A stretch of DNA of 64,000 bases from Varroa destructor (GCF_002443255.2 NW_019211459.1:3409669-3473668), one strand, 5' to 3'; positions 42,001-56,500 are shown, counted from the first letter of the stretch. Numbers and translations are program-made. Notes: generated from the letters alone by a model not told the origin.

Positions 42001-45000
42001 CACAAAGGTACGTTGGGACGTTTCACTATCTAAAATCGTTTTTATTTTGACGTTTGAATTTTATCTAGTTTATGCAGCATTACAACGGCTAGAAATAGAA
42101 GCTGCTTTTACCTGGAGAATATATTACAGGTACTGCAGTGAGAAATTATCTGTGTATTAATATTACAACCGGAAAACGAGAAAGAAGAACAAGAAAGAAC
42201 CTGTGCCTAAAGTGGCGAACTATGTATCCTCAGTCGAAAGTTTCCCACTTCAGTACTTAGCAAACCTAGAAGGGTGATGTTTATTTACAGAAATTGTGCT
42301 ATTGAGAAAATGGAGAAATACTTATTTGTTTACGTCCATACAGAAATCGACCCTGTATAGCCTTCTTCCTGCTCAAGCAGAATAACTCAGTATTTTGCCT
42401 TTTGTAAAGACAATCTACTTTCAGTTTATATTACAAAAATGGATTTAAAAAATGCCGCAATTTTCACTTACCACAAAGTAGAGAAAATTGCAGACGGCGA
42501 CCGATACTGTCTTAGTAAGAATAATACGTTATTGTTTTTACAGAATCTTGCTATCATACCCCATGCATGTGTCCCGATGTATTTGACGTAACGGTCGCTT
42601 CTTAAATATCTATAGAAGGCATGCTTCTTTTATATGATACATCGACTCTACTTATTTACTGACATTATTCGTAAACTTTTTAAGTGGATTTGGGTGTTTA
42701 TAAGATTAATTCGAAAATTCCAGATGTCTAGTTATAATAATATCTGTTGGAACGCTATACCTTAAGAATGCTGCAAACTTATTCCAAATCATAAAACATG
42801 CGTCAAAAAACAACACACGTGACTAGCGTGGTCGAAGAAGCTGAGAAATATAGCGGACCTTTTCCGCGTCCATGGCGATCTTCCTATAGGCTAAAGATCA
42901 TGAGTAGATGGAAGTTCAAAAACGAGCTCTACATCTTGGCAGTGTACAGGCGACTCAACTTGGCTCCGAACGTCACGTATTATCTGTGCCTCTTTCTTTA
43001 GTAGACTCCAAACTAGGCAACGATGTTATGCCGTCAAAAGCGTCTCGAAACTATGGATTGTTCCACATGCTCCCTTTGACATAACGCTAAATGGGAAGTG
43101 ACCAGGGGGATCGCAATTGATTTAACGAGAAAAACGAAACCGATTTTTAGGAACCAGAAGCTTGAAGTTCAAGGAAATCTCAGCCCATGAATCGGCATAT
43201 GCTTTAGGGATAAGCTTTTAGGAAGCTGAGTCGAAGACCGAGTACGCGTCTGCGCCGAATCCAGGAAGCACAGTCCACTCATATGAACTTCGCGAAGTTC
43301 TCGTCCAATCCCCGCCAACACTCGATCCGCGATTTGGATTTCTGTTTTAGATAGACCTTACTTCAACAAGTAGCCGGCAAGGCAAAAATATGCTGGACTC
43401 CAACGCTTCCTCATCCAGGCTTCCCTCATCCAGGTATGTGCGCGCCTTTCAGACGGCCCATGATGAGGAGCCGGACGAAATAATTATTGTGGAGTGAAAT
43501 ATTAAGGTTTACTACTGCTGCTGCGAATTTCTGCTTTTACGTCATTAGATTCACTAAGATGACTGATTTGTCTCTTTCAATTGAACGTATCGTTTTATTT
43601 GACCGTCTAGTGTCGCGAAGGTGGTGCCGAATCTCTCTTCCAAGTACTTAACCTTACGTTGATCTTATACCTTAATATTTGCATTAATTTAACAGACCCA
43701 CACGACACATTTAGGTCGATTTTACATTGAAACAGATACTAGAGTCGCATCAAACGACGTCCTAAAGAACTTGCTTCTTCTTTCGGTGGTTTCGCTTTCT
43801 TCTAAAAAAAAGGGCAGCATGATGGCTGGCAATCAGGTCTCCATATCTGGCATACCAGCTGTCGAACATAAGGCTCTTTGCAGGAATTCTGTCACGAAGC
43901 GTTTGTACACGTTTCTGTTGGATCGCTGTTTAACGATTCGTCTAACCTGCGTAGTCCTGTTCTGGAGGAATCATTTAAAAACATCCCGACATCACTAATC
44001 AACATTTTCTAATATATATTGGCAACCAACCGTAGTAGTCACAGATGTAGCAACAGCAACAATTAAGCTTCATTGTAAATTGTATGGCTTCTATGGCTAG
44101 TATGTAGAGTACAACATTTTGTTGTTTTGGTGGACTTGAAATAGGTCGAACTTTATTTCTAGCGGCTACCTCCTGAATATGCATAAGGGTTCTTGTCAAG
44201 ACGAGTCAGTAATACGAGCAGGAAGGGAACGGCTGCGTAGGATGGGGCTGCTATCATACCCAGTTAGCTCTATAGTGCTAATAGAGTACTTTAGAATTAT
44301 GTTATCAGCTAGGTACGCCATCTCATGGACAGTGCCATTCGCTAGTGTATGGGGTAAACTATAACGCGCGGAACGTTAAGAGCGGAGTTCTTCGTCTTTA
44401 GGCGTCGTGCTTTCTGAAGCGACCACGGGACTGGATCTGATCCGCAAAAAACGCCTAAACAATTGAAACAATAAAAGCGGCTGATTCGTTCCTCGTTAGG
44501 ACAGACTTATCCAACGACTCTCCCCAACAAATTAGAGGAGGGGCCTTCTAAGTGTCGTCCTCAAAATAAAGGACAACTTACGCGACCCATCTTCATAGAG
44601 AGCGATCGCGAGTAGTTACAAACTTTTCCATCTCATTGCGCAGCGTTTGACGAGATTTTGACCATGTATCCTATTTGAACAGCGCTGGATTCCGCGCTGA
44701 CCGGATGCGATACGCCACTGCAAGAGGTACATCGTGTTCGCAATCGACCGAAATAGGCATCGTGTTTGTGGATTTCGAAACAGGATTTTAGTAATGCCTA
44801 CACAATGCAGGGTTCCTTAAAGCATGCACTGTCTGAACAAAGGGGTTCATTCAAGCAATTGACATAATACAGGGTGATAACCTCACTTCTGCTTTTCGTT
44901 CTATTGCTCAATGATCCGTGAAGCATTTTCCAGATTTAGCAGGGTACGTACAAACGTTGTCCTGTGCAAACAGTCTTATCTTCGTTAGAAGGTGTCGGCT

Positions 45001-45096
45001 TTATGTAAAGCAAGCATACACAAGGCTCCCGTTATACAGTGGATGAAGCGTACATGAGTTTAATACATATATATATATTTCTAGCTTTCTATACAG
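39001..45096. other. No gene recognised; weak candidate exons
   Basis: AT-rich DNA. The 135-codon open frame at 39277-39684 (-) has no homology. Two intervals with decent splice sites on the + strand, 43351-43433 (acceptor ctgttttag, donor GTATGT; Ser-rich frame) and 44163-44312 (acceptor tttatttctag, donor GTACGC; 49 open codons), share a compatible phase and might belong to the same unknown gene as the intervals at 45 kb. Evidence is thin, as such intervals arise by chance. Confidence 0.3.
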
Positions 45097-45272
45097 GCTT
45101 ACGATAAAGAGCATTCCTTCTTCTATTTAATAGACCGTCTTTGCGTGGTCCGCGTTGAAGCGTCTCATTGGAAATCTGCTGACGGAATAGGCGATGTCGC
45201 CATTTTGATCTGCCAACAAATCTGCAACGATAATTTGTGGAGTGAGACTGACATAGCGGTAGAGATGCCACT
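45097..45272 (+). CDS. Candidate internal exon, unknown protein
   Basis: I do not recognise the product. The acceptor is tttctatacag after a T-rich run and the donor is GTGAGT. Between them is an open frame of 58 codons (start AYDKEHSFFYLIDRLCVVRV, end SETDIAVEMPL) with a protein-like mix of residues and three Cys. It ends two bases into a Leu codon. The next candidate exon (45510) supplies exactly the one base needed. An open stretch of this length is expected by chance a few percent of the time per frame, and the opposite strand is also open, so this is a suggestion only. Confidence 0.25.
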
Positions 45273-45509
45273 GTGAGTATTGTCACCCTATAGAGTCGAT
45301 TCGAGAACTAGCATTGAGAAATGTCGGATGCATAAAACTACCCACTATTTGGATATCAAACATCTAGAGCCCAATTTGCACATTGGTCAAAATGGGAAAG
45401 CTTGAAACTTTTAAGTTTCGAAGTAACTTTAGATAATATGTGATCGCTTTCTCTATTATAACGCCTATTTGCTGGTATCGTTGTATCCTCGCGGCCACTA
45501 AGTATTTAG

Positions 45510-45651
45510 CCAGACGGACAATTTACCCTTGCAAGTTGATTTTGTACGAAATTACATTTTGGACGCCTCTGTTGAAAGCAAACTACTACCGATACAAAGG
45601 ATCGTACAAGATCCAGGCTATTCAGCGGACGTGTTAAGATTTTTCATCTGA
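45510..45651 (+). CDS. Candidate terminal exon, unknown protein
   Basis: It follows an acceptor (cactaagtatttag) and, entered in the phase left by 45097-45272, reads QTDNLPLQVDFVRNYILDAS, then VESKLLPIQRIVQDPGYSAD, then VLRFFI and TGA at 45649-45651. An AATAAA lies about 400 bases downstream (46048-46053), which would suit a last exon. The product is not recognised. The competing frame is also open here, which lowers confidence. Confidence 0.22.
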
Positions 45652-48600
45652 GCCTTTTTCCGGGCAGCTAAAAATGAATATCATTTAGCATTTTCGTTCA
45701 TTTGTTTCTATCCATTTTTTTCAATTGTTTGTTATTAACTGTAAGTAGAGACCCGAACCAACAATTTTAGTAGGTCGATATCTTTCCAGTTCCATGAAGC
45801 ACATAGTAACACCTGTTTAGGATTAGTTCAGACTTCGTACCTTGTCGAAGATATATCTTTATTTTTTTTTCCTTTGCAGATTATTATCGTATGTGATTTA
45901 CTGTACACAGCATTGGACATGGCTCAATTTCTCATAGGGTTTCTCTCGAAAATGGAAATCTATTGCATCCGTTCGTGCGGGACTCAAGCGTCAAATCGGC
46001 TTTTTTTTTCTAGCCAGCTCTCCTCGAACAGCTCAGGATTATTTCGTAATAAACGCTGAATTTTACGTTTGCAATAATATCACCATCTTTTCTGTTATTG
46101 TTCAACCACTACGAAAAGCAACTTTGAAAGTAAGCGGCACGATGTTTTTCTATGAGTCCATGAAGCGGTTGTGCCTTTACATTGAAAAAATGGTATAGAA
46201 AATATAGCGAACTTTACCATACAATCGTTTTACTATACGTATCATTGTCGAATCTCGGTTTTCGAATGATCCTATCGCCGATGCGACTCACATTACCTGA
46301 GACATGTGTCTTCAAAGGTATCTACGTAGAAGGGCGAACAACTTAAGATTATCGAAGAACTATCGATAGGGTGCCCCTGCAGGTCAGGAGTGTAGGTTCA
46401 ATGTATTACAGATGTAACACGTATACAAGTTCATCCAGCACTCGGAAATCCGAGCTTGCATTTTCATCGTAAAGCGTAGACGCCCACAAGAAGACAATCA
46501 GATCGAGGCAAATAGTGGTGATATTAGTAGAAAAGGGCCAAAAATTGTTGACGTGAGCGAAATGTTTAATCTTTCCACACTGCAACAACGTCTCACATTT
46601 TTTTCTTATAACATTTATCTTTTTTAAGGCCGGATATCGTTTTCTTCCCATAGGCCTATGGTAGTCCAATGGTACAATGATTGTATGGGCGCGAGGTTAT
46701 CAACAGGATACGAGTTCGTAGACGAGACAAACAGAGTACAAATATAATATTTGAATCAATAGAAGCTACAGAATTGTCGGACAGCTCTGTGCACCCAGTT
46801 GGATTTGTTTGGGTTAGCAGTCCACGCGCATAATCGATCCTTCTGTCAGTTCTTCATGAAAAATACTCAAGTGTATAAGATACAGCGTTACCTAACCTAT
46901 ATTAAACGGTCCTCTGTTTTTTCGTGGTGACAGAACTATCACGACGGAGCAGGCCTAAACAACGATACCGGACATCAAATTTGAAATACTTAGCTATAAC
47001 ATGTAGAGCAATTTTTTTTTCTGCTACCCTGGTTAGTTGACCTGTCACTTTATTTTATACTGAGCAACATGCAGACCCAATAGATCCAAAAGGAACTGTT
47101 TCCAAGCAATTACTGTTATCCATCCACAAGCTTCATCTGGATAATCCTAGACAGAGATCATATAGACTAAATATCGCCATAGAACTAGACGAGCGATTGA
47201 AATAAGTACTTTTATCTTTGATCACATTTAACGGAACACAAATGAGAGGCTATCGCATTGAACGAGGTTAGCCATTTGTCATACAGGCAAACTTACTATA
47301 AATGTAACGCTACAGATCTTGGATTCAGTACCTGGTCAGCGTCGATTTGAATAGGTGAACGAAAGTACATAACATATTAGGTGGCTCCTATATTTTCAAA
47401 TAGGCTTCTTAAATAGACCTAACCTTTGGAGAACGCTGACTGGTTGCTTCTATGCAAAGCTGTTTCTATATTCTTTGCCGTATCCATATCTGCAGGCTAT
47501 TGTCTCTACCGTGTTCAGACGCTTATATTCGTTGAGCATGCGGTAAGAAACTTCGTCCTCAACGCTCGGCAACATGTTTAAGCGCCGAACGAAACGATGA
47601 TTTGTTTTGGTTTAATAGATTCGGAGCTCTGATTACTTGCACCATATATTTTGTGATTTGTCCAGATGTACTACTGATCAACCCTTCTTTTTGTCAATTA
47701 AAGTCATTGCAAAAGCTATACCGGCTTACATATCCTTAAGAGAATGAAGAACTAGACCAGCTGTTTAGACATACCGAGCTTCGTTCAATAAAAATTAAAT
47801 TAAGGAATGTATCATTATTAATACTGTGATATAGTAAACTACAAATATTTAAGTAGTTCAGGTAATTGATTGTGTGTTACGCTTACTACACAATTTACAT
47901 TAATTACAACATTCGCGCACGGTTCTCCCTGCGAACATGTTACCATCTCGACGTTTTATCTTTTCTGAGACCCTATCTGAATTTTAACACGTTACCTAAT
48001 TGACGTGGACGTTTTTGTTTGTCTTCTGGGACATTTGTTGCAGGTAGCGCGATGTGTGCTGAAGCTATATAGTCTACTCAATCTTCATGACATACTAACA
48101 TTAGTAGACCTCGTATTTTTGGGCTTCTCCTCGTGCGGTCGTTAATCAGAACAATATGGAGCCCTGGAAATCGCAAAGCTTCTATGATATCAGAATCGGT
48201 ATTTTAAATCTCAAAGTACTTTGCCAATGATAGGTGGCGGTGATCCGTTAGATTATTTGGAAAACAATGGCGACCGTTATTTGCTGTTTCTTCCTTGGAT
48301 TGTCTATGTACTGATAGCTAGGTGGTATGTGTCGCTAGGAAGCTCCTCTGGACAATTGCTTTCGAGTCTTACCAGTGGCCTCATTATGTTTTGTGCAAAT
48401 CATAAAGTTTAGACCTAGCTTCAGAGCCTAACATTGGCTACGTAAGAGCATTTTTGGTGGTCAACATTTTGTTTTTTACCGTAGGTGAAAAGTTATACTA
48501 CCATATAGGCATTGATAAAAAAATTAAATGCTAAGCTTCGTTACCCTATATTCCGATCTTTGAAGCTCGAAGCAAAGTTTTACTATATCAACGGTACATA

Positions 48601-49462
48601 ACACGCGGTTATCAGGGAAAAAAAAAAAAGCAGAAAAAGAAAAGCGGTAAGCAGAAATTTTTACTAATTAATGTAATAATTGTAAACATTAATAAGAGGT
48701 TAAACTCGGCCGCAGTTGTCACTCCTGGACTGGAGTGCTTACCTAATTTAGAATCTGTTCATTGAACAGCATAAAATCGTAAACTTTTACATAGGTAACC
48801 ATACATATGTGACACTACAGCGTCCACTACTGAAGTATTAGGTAATTGTTTTTCCTGACTGAGGGCTATACAGCTTTTATCGCTATAGACCATATAGTAA
48901 GTTAACTTGATAAAGAAAAACTTGTGTGCTCCATTACAGGATATGATGCTTGCAACGGACTATATGATCGCTGATGTAACACGAGGAAGACGCACTGAAA
49001 TGTCTCCTTCAATTATAGGAAGTGGGGGGGGTTAGGAAGTTTGCAATTTCTAAGCCATCTGCTGTAGAGTAACGGCATTCTGGTTCACATTAGGTATAGT
49101 CACTTTGATGGTTTATAAAGCCAGCGCTCTGGAAACTTGTCCAGAGCTGTGTACGTTGTGATACCACTAGTGGGTTGTTCGGGCGAATCGGCAATAGGAT
49201 ATGCTAGGCCATGTATAATACTGTTGAAGCACAAGTAGAAATCACACGGACTTCAATTTGGAGACTGCTTTTATCGACTTAGGCTATAATGCGTTTTGAT
49301 AAGATCATGTGTCATCGTCGTCGGGTGGCCGCACGGTACATTATCGATTGTCGTGCTACTCATACGTAACGCTTTCGAAGAATTCGAAGCATTGGTGGTC
49401 CTCTCTTTGGGCAATATCTCGTAATAATAACAAATGTTCCTGATATCCGCTGTTAGTTAGCT

Positions 49463-49512
49463 GTCAAATAGATTTGGGTACAAACATTAGCTTGTGCCCA
49501 CATCTATTTGAC
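49463..49512. repeat. 50-nt stem-loop, 21-bp arms
   Basis: Arms 49463-49483 and 49492-49512 are reverse complements at 19 of 21 positions around an 8-base loop. One of the two differences would be a G-U pair in RNA. No similarity to an animal microRNA that I know. It could be a structured transcript, a small inverted-repeat element remnant, or chance. Confidence 0.9.
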
Positions 49513-50463
49513 GCTGTTACCGATGCTACTCCCTTTGAACGACGCTACGGGGTCGCCTAAATCCCCTCTGGTAAGCAGCACCTACGGATCCATATCTCGT
49601 CTATGGCTACGTTATGCCTTGGGCGGGTTTTTTTTTTTTGCTGCGTGGAGGTCTTCAGAGTTTCGACTCGTTTTGTGCTTCGTTGGTGAAGAAGCCATTT
49701 TTTTACTCGTCGCTGCGTTTTATCTCGTCGTATAATTTCATAAAACGTCATTAGAAAAACCCTGCGTTGAGCCGACAACAAGCACATCGTCCGTACTCTG
49801 TTTTGTTTTGAAGTGTCCATGATCACAGTATCTCGTCCTTCGATTTGAGATCCTGACGCGCAGTCATCTCCTCAATGTATTTCAACTTACCAATTTGCAT
49901 TTTTTAGACAATTATATCGGTAATGAACTGCTTTTTTTTTTTTTTTTTTTTAATCAAAAGCCTCTTTTCCCGATGTCTTCATCAATTCTAATGAATTCGT
50001 TCGACTAGTGCTCCCATTTTAGAAAGAAATTGAATTACTCGACACTGATCTTCGGCAACCTCCTTTAAATATTTTATTTTTTCATGGCACTAAATTAGCT
50101 TATAATTGTAAACAGCCAAAGACCTGGTGTGAATATCTGCCAAACACTGATATTCGATTGAAATATAGACTACCGCGACATAAAGGGCTTAGTTTATTGT
50201 GGCGGAATTTTGTCAGTTTAGAAGATATAATGGGACAATAAATGGGTTTTTCATTAAAGTTTTGATGTTCGGGGCTACAAAATCTACATAATCTGTTGTG
50301 TTCAAGTGGCCATAATGTTTCGTTCACTGCCGAATAGATTTCTTGTAACTCTTTACAATTGTCTTAGAACTATCACAGAACACGTCTCAATCAATGATTT
50401 GTCAACAATTAGAACGTTTAAACGTAAGTGACATATATATTTCATGTAGCGCCTTCTTTTTCC

Positions 50464-50486
50464 CATATATATATATATGTGTGTAT

Positions 50487-50520
<34 letters not shown>

Positions 50521-50526
50521 ATATAT
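50464..50526. repeat. Interrupted AT/TG microsatellite
   Basis: About 63 bases of alternating purine-pyrimidine, mainly TA with short TG/CA interruptions. Confidence 0.95.
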
Positions 50527-53500
50527 GAAAAACACACTATTATAACATGACAAAACCCACTGGCGTTCTATCTACAAGGCCAGGTATAACTAGGTAGGAG
50601 AAGGACAAGTACGGTGTTCTTTTTGAAGTTCATAGGGTAGGTCTAAATTGAAGTATTTAAGAAAAACGTTTTTTTACTTATCCCCTCAATGTTAAACATT
50701 TTCGAGTTAGATTTAAGCTTTAGAACGAAAACTTAAAACAAAAATTGCTTTTTGGTTGAAGGGAGTCAAAAGTAAAATATGAATCGAAAACTATACATGT
50801 GAACAGATTGATGCTACCTCTCATAGAACTTGTGCATTTAGAAAATAGACTTTTATGTCACCTTCAGTGCTCAAACCCTGTGTGGATGTAGAGCGGGCTT
50901 TGTCCGACATAGGACCTTTGAGACAGCTCTAAATAACTTCTCTTTCAACAAACGATGGGGCAACCTATTCATAAGATGCAACATAGGTTGGATCGTGGAG
51001 AAACCGACACGCGGCCACCAAAAGAGCGGTAATGGATGGGGCGAGAGTGGGTCGGTAAGGGCAAATCTGAAGAGTACAATAGCGAGAGAGTTTTAAGAGG
51101 CAAAGTGGGAAAGGGACATTACACACCCTCATGACGAACGACGCGATTGAGTGAGAACTAGCTGCCAATGTCTGCGCAAGCGGTAGCGGGGGGTCGGGGG
51201 GCTTTAGCTTGAAGTGCTGACGGAGAGGATCATTTTGATTTCGTAGAGTGTAAAGTGGGTTGGAGCATCTAATGGACAGAATTCTGCTTTTCTGAAGAGG
51301 ATGATATACATTTATGTATTTTCGACGATGAATAATTAATTTTCTGGGTACAGTGAAAGACTTGTGCGAGAATTTTTGTGCTGTATTTTTTAAGGTTTCG
51401 CTTCACTAAAGTTGTACCGATTTAAGCTTGATTAATAAGCCTGCCTCCAATCAAGTTAGAGCTTTATTTCGTATCTTAATTGATACAATACAGTTTACAC
51501 TTGGCCTAGTCGTAGTCCTAAATTATGGCTGCTCAGATTTCTTTTCAAACAGCGCTATATGCCTTCAAATCCAGAATCACCTATAAAGAACCTCATGATT
51601 GAATTCCGTTTGCAAAGGAAGTTGCTTGAAGATTAAGTGCCTCACTTGTGCCAATACAAACGACATCGTACTACATAGAAAACATGTGTATTTTACAAAT
51701 TGTAGGATTTTTAGTAGTCTCTAATAAGATAAACAGCGCATCAAAAAAACTATTTAATCAAACGGAGTATAACACATTTTTCATATTGGGTGCAAGTGAC
51801 CAGGCAATTTTTCTGATTTGACGAACAGAAGGATAAATTGCAATGAAACATTTAGGTAACGTGAGCTCAAACGTTTAACTTAGTCCTAAGAAAAATTATG
51901 TGCTTTTAGAATGTACTTTAAGCACAATGACTCGGCTACTAAGTAAGGAAAAATCTGAATCCAATGATAGAGAACTGAATAGTGGACAAAAAGGTTTTTT
52001 TTTTTTAAATACACTTTCGAATAATATCTGCGTAAAAGAAGCTTTGTTAGCTTAATTTTGATAAAATATTTTATGGTTAACGAAGTTCGATAACTTGAAA
52101 TATATCAGTTGATAAGTTCAATTTTAGCCTCTATATAATCTTTCGGATTTTACATTAGGGTAGACACGGCCGAATCTCAGCCGTTATGACAGAATAATAT
52201 CTGTTTCTATTGTGGTAGCATTTAAGTTTTAACGACGACAAAAGATAGATTAATGCAGCTAAGTAACTTTTGTAGAAGATGTTTTGGTATCGAAAAGAAG
52301 ATATCGAAAAGCTAATGCTGCTTGAATTGTCGTTTCTTTGACCGAGCAACAAAACTGTGAAGTACCGGGTAATATGGGGCTGACGTATCATACAAGGAGG
52401 AATGGGGATGTATATATAACCGACCGTCAATATGCCGTAAGCCCAATAGCGACTTCGCTGTTTTGTTACAGTTCCGTACGCTTGCTAGGTATAAGTTGTT
52501 GCAGCCGACCCAAGACTAGACAGGGACTTGAAAGGTAGTATACAATCTAGTTGGGGCTATGCGGCACGGGCTTTGAGCGGCTACGTGGGGTAGTGTATAA
52601 GAAGGATGTATATGAAACAGAAATTTATCAACCAGCACAATGGCATATTTCGTTGACCCACACCTCAGAAATATATTCAAGCTGTCGGAGCGCGATACCT
52701 TAATAGCACATGTCATGTTTAATTCTCGTCAGCCTTAAATTAAGCGTTATACTAGTACGTTTCTGTTAATGTAATTTTATTGACGATTATGTATAAATTG
52801 ATTCACAAAAGAGATCTTTCCCTATTTAGTAATCTATAGATAGCTATATAGGGGTACTATATAGATCAATCGAACTAATTTGAACTTTCAACGCATAGAT
52901 CTTTTGCTCCTTTCTATACGATTTACTTAAAGTAGAGCCAACGACAGATAATTGCGCAGTTTGTGTGAATAATAAAAAAAAGTGATTATTTAGACCATTT
53001 TCTGCTCTAATAAGAACGAAAACGGATACGTATCCGCATTTCAGAGCAGGCTTTACCGTATGATAGATGCTCACAAAATGAAGCCTGCTATTTCGTACAC
53101 ATCGGCCTAATTCTAGAAATGAGGTGACATCGAAACTGGTTATTAACGATAGTGTCCCTATTAGAGAAGCCCCACAGTCCTATCGTGACTGTTGCAATAC
53201 ACAGTATATAGAGTATCTGTTCGATTGTCCTGCATGCAGCCGAAATAACGAGGAACCTTATCAAGAATTCTGTCAAAAGCGAAATCGAATGCCTTTTGAA
53301 GCTGTGCCGGAAGGCATACTTAAAGTAACCCCTTGCGCACCACGTTACCGCGAAATACCGGGAAATACCGCAAAGTTCCATCTCAGCGTCTGTAGTGAAA
53401 AGATAAGGCACACGCAGGTAAACTAGCCGCCCTAAGAAACACAATGTTCATCTTAGACTTGCAGGCCGACGATGCGATATGGCAATTTCAGAACCGTATA

Positions 53501-56500
53501 CGCTATGCTATGCTATGCAGAATAGCTGATACCTGAGGTTCAGGCATAACTTAGGAGTGTGCCAGAAAGATCTAAAGGTGTACATTACTAGGTAAATAAA
53601 AATGGTTGCTAGAGGTAGACAGAAGGTGTCTTAATATTGCCTCGCTCTAGTTATCATATATAATAGACGGTTGAAACGGTACTATATTTACTTCACTTCC
53701 ACTGCTTATCAAAGTACTTGGGAAATGATGCTTTCTAGACACGACTAGCTGTTTTCTTATAGCAAAAACGCTAATTCCGAGACAATAATATCAACGTGAT
53801 TGGAGCCGGCCTGTAGTTCGAGACAATCGCCTATTTTCAATTGCCTAATGTAGATTAATGTACAAGGCATTTCTTCTATAGATTTGTTTTGGTAGGTTAA
53901 CACTTATGATTAGATAATAAGGTTTTCTACACTGAGTTCCGGTTTGTACGTTTTGTGAAGGATCAGTTATGAGTTCATGAAGATTTAACATGAGATGCGA
54001 TCTTCTTTGTTCACATAGACGTAAGAGACGATTTATTTACTATCATGCGTTTTAGCTGGCACTAATTATTTACTGGCGACATACGGACAGACCGGAGGAA
54101 GTTGAGTGAAGAATAAGTAGCGAATACCTCTATCGAAAATGAAAGTCGTCTGAAGTCGTTTTGAACATTCACAACACACCCAATTGCCGAAGTTTAGCTA
54201 TTTATCATTCTGACGAGCCTTGACGTGATACGAACCTAATGTTTGTTTCGTATAATGGTCCCGTCGTTCATGATTTGTTAAGCGATTGCGCTTCTGAGTA
54301 CTGAATGGCATAGGAAAGCCTATAGAGCGAGCGCTCACGGGAGGTGAGCCCACAGGGGAAAGTTAGTCGTCGACTCCATTTAATTCATCCTGTCAATATG
54401 AATGAACACAAGAGAGTGTAGAGTGGCGACACTGAGAGGTTATGGAATATCAATTTATATGCCGGCATCTATATTAATAACTAGTTCTATATTAGCTCTA
54501 TGAAAAAATGCTATTTTTTTTTTTTTTTTTTTTCAAGAGAAAAACCTCTTGAATCTATTGCGTAAAGAATACTACCTTCCCTACCCAAGTTGTAGTTGTC
54601 CAGTATGATCGTTGTACTAGTAATTTGGTGCATGTTCGCTAACGCATAGATCTTGTTTACTTATATTTCATATTTGGATTCGCATTTCGGAGGAAAAATA
54701 GAAATTCATTTCACGTAAACGTCAGTAATTTACATAGTGAGTAGGTAACCCGGGTTTTTTTGCCCAGAAGGCTCCTATACCGTAAATGAGTTTAAGAACT
54801 AGAATAATTACTAGGTTTTAGCCAGTGCTCATTATAGATAACCTGCTGTCGTATTCCATCGCAAAAAAAATACAGAATCCAAACAACTCTGTTTAATTTT
54901 TAAGTGTCAGTCGATGACACAATGACAGAGTGAAATGGACTTCTATGCTGAATGGTTCCACTATACACGAGCCATTTTGCCAGCTTATTTCAAGATTCGA
55001 CTCGTGAGTACGCATGCACGAGAGGCGTTTTCTTATGTCTGCAATCCTCCTGGAGCAAATTTTCTCGTACAAATTGGTCGGTTCACGAAATTCTGATTAT
55101 TCCTGAAACGTGCGCCAAGTGAGGGCCGTAAAGCCGACAAAAAATGATATATCTGCCTACTTCCACCTGTCCCATCCGTCCCGTAAACAGACAAAGGTAA
55201 GACGGAGAAGAACGCGGCCAGAAGACGTAATACACAAGCGCCGATTGCATGTAAGTGAATCACTGAATCGTTTGCCCATTTGCGCACAAATAAGAAGCTT
55301 AAGTTGTTCTTATGTGTAACATAACAATGATAATAGGGTCTGTTGTCACAGATACACCACTGCTTATCTTCACACGATGCACTGAATATACCTAAACGTT
55401 TGTGGAATTGCGCTGCCAAGAAAAGATGAGACCTGGAGCGACTAAGATAGTAATAATGAAAAGTTTGGCAAAGATCTGAATTGTCTCTGAGCAAGATCCG
55501 AGTGAGCCGTTCTAAATTATAAACATAAGAGGAACCACAAATGCGGTCTTTTAAGGTCCTTTCATTGAGCAGCAAGGTATTATAATATGGTAGCGTATGT
55601 CAGATATTCCTTTAATTAGATCCTGTAGTGTTTAAATCACGATTAAAATATGGAGGCAGGCTTTTCAACTGAGCTTTTAATGTAGTGAAGACGCCTTTCG
55701 ATAGAATTACCATTAGTAAAGCACAAGCATATCAAAATAATAGTAACATATAAGTAATTTTTTATATATATAGAAAAAATTAGTTACTCTATCGAACACG
55801 TTCCCTCTATAAAGATCTAAATCTGAAATTTTATTTCGGTAAATTTATTGGATAAGTTTTATTCTTCATCAGTACCATCATTACCAAGACGACTAGTGTG
55901 GTAGTAATTATAGCGATAGCTTTATCGCGTTTGCAAATACGCAGATCGATGTTTACCAATGCCACTATCCGATGCGGTATGGTTAGTTTGGCTGGCCTAT
56001 CTTAACGCGGAGGACCGCCCACCTCCGCCAGACAGTCTCCACTTCGTTTGAGTTAAACTCACACAGTCGGGTCGCTCGCGAAACGATATTAGGCTAATCT
56101 CAACAGACCTAGACAGCCTGAATAGGTGGAAGGTGCCTACCAAATGACATAGACGGTGGCGCCGTCTACCGAGCTTTCTCGGAACCAATTTTGGGTAAGC
56201 TGGCAGTGTGCTTGCCGGTTCTGTTCAGAGCGGTGTTTAATCAGGGACAGGAAGGAACCGCTGTCATATCATATGGAAACAGCTTGTCGTCAGATGCGCG
56301 CAGCACGTGATATTGCTGGTGTGAAAAATTTCAGCAAGATAAAAGCTTGTACGCACGTATCTGGCTCTCGTTATCACAAAGGCAGTCGGGTAACAACTAC
56401 CGCAACTGCCTGGACTGTAATAATAAGAGACTGCCAGAAGCATTGGAGGGCTGACCGTGGCCGGCTATTTCAGAAGCTTGGCAATTTAAGGCCAAGGTCA

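Noticed and set aside
55033..55575. 180-codon open frame on the - strand, the longest in the window
   Set aside because: One open frame of about this length is expected by chance in 64 kb of such DNA. The peptide shows no domain I recognise and an overlapping + strand frame is also open.
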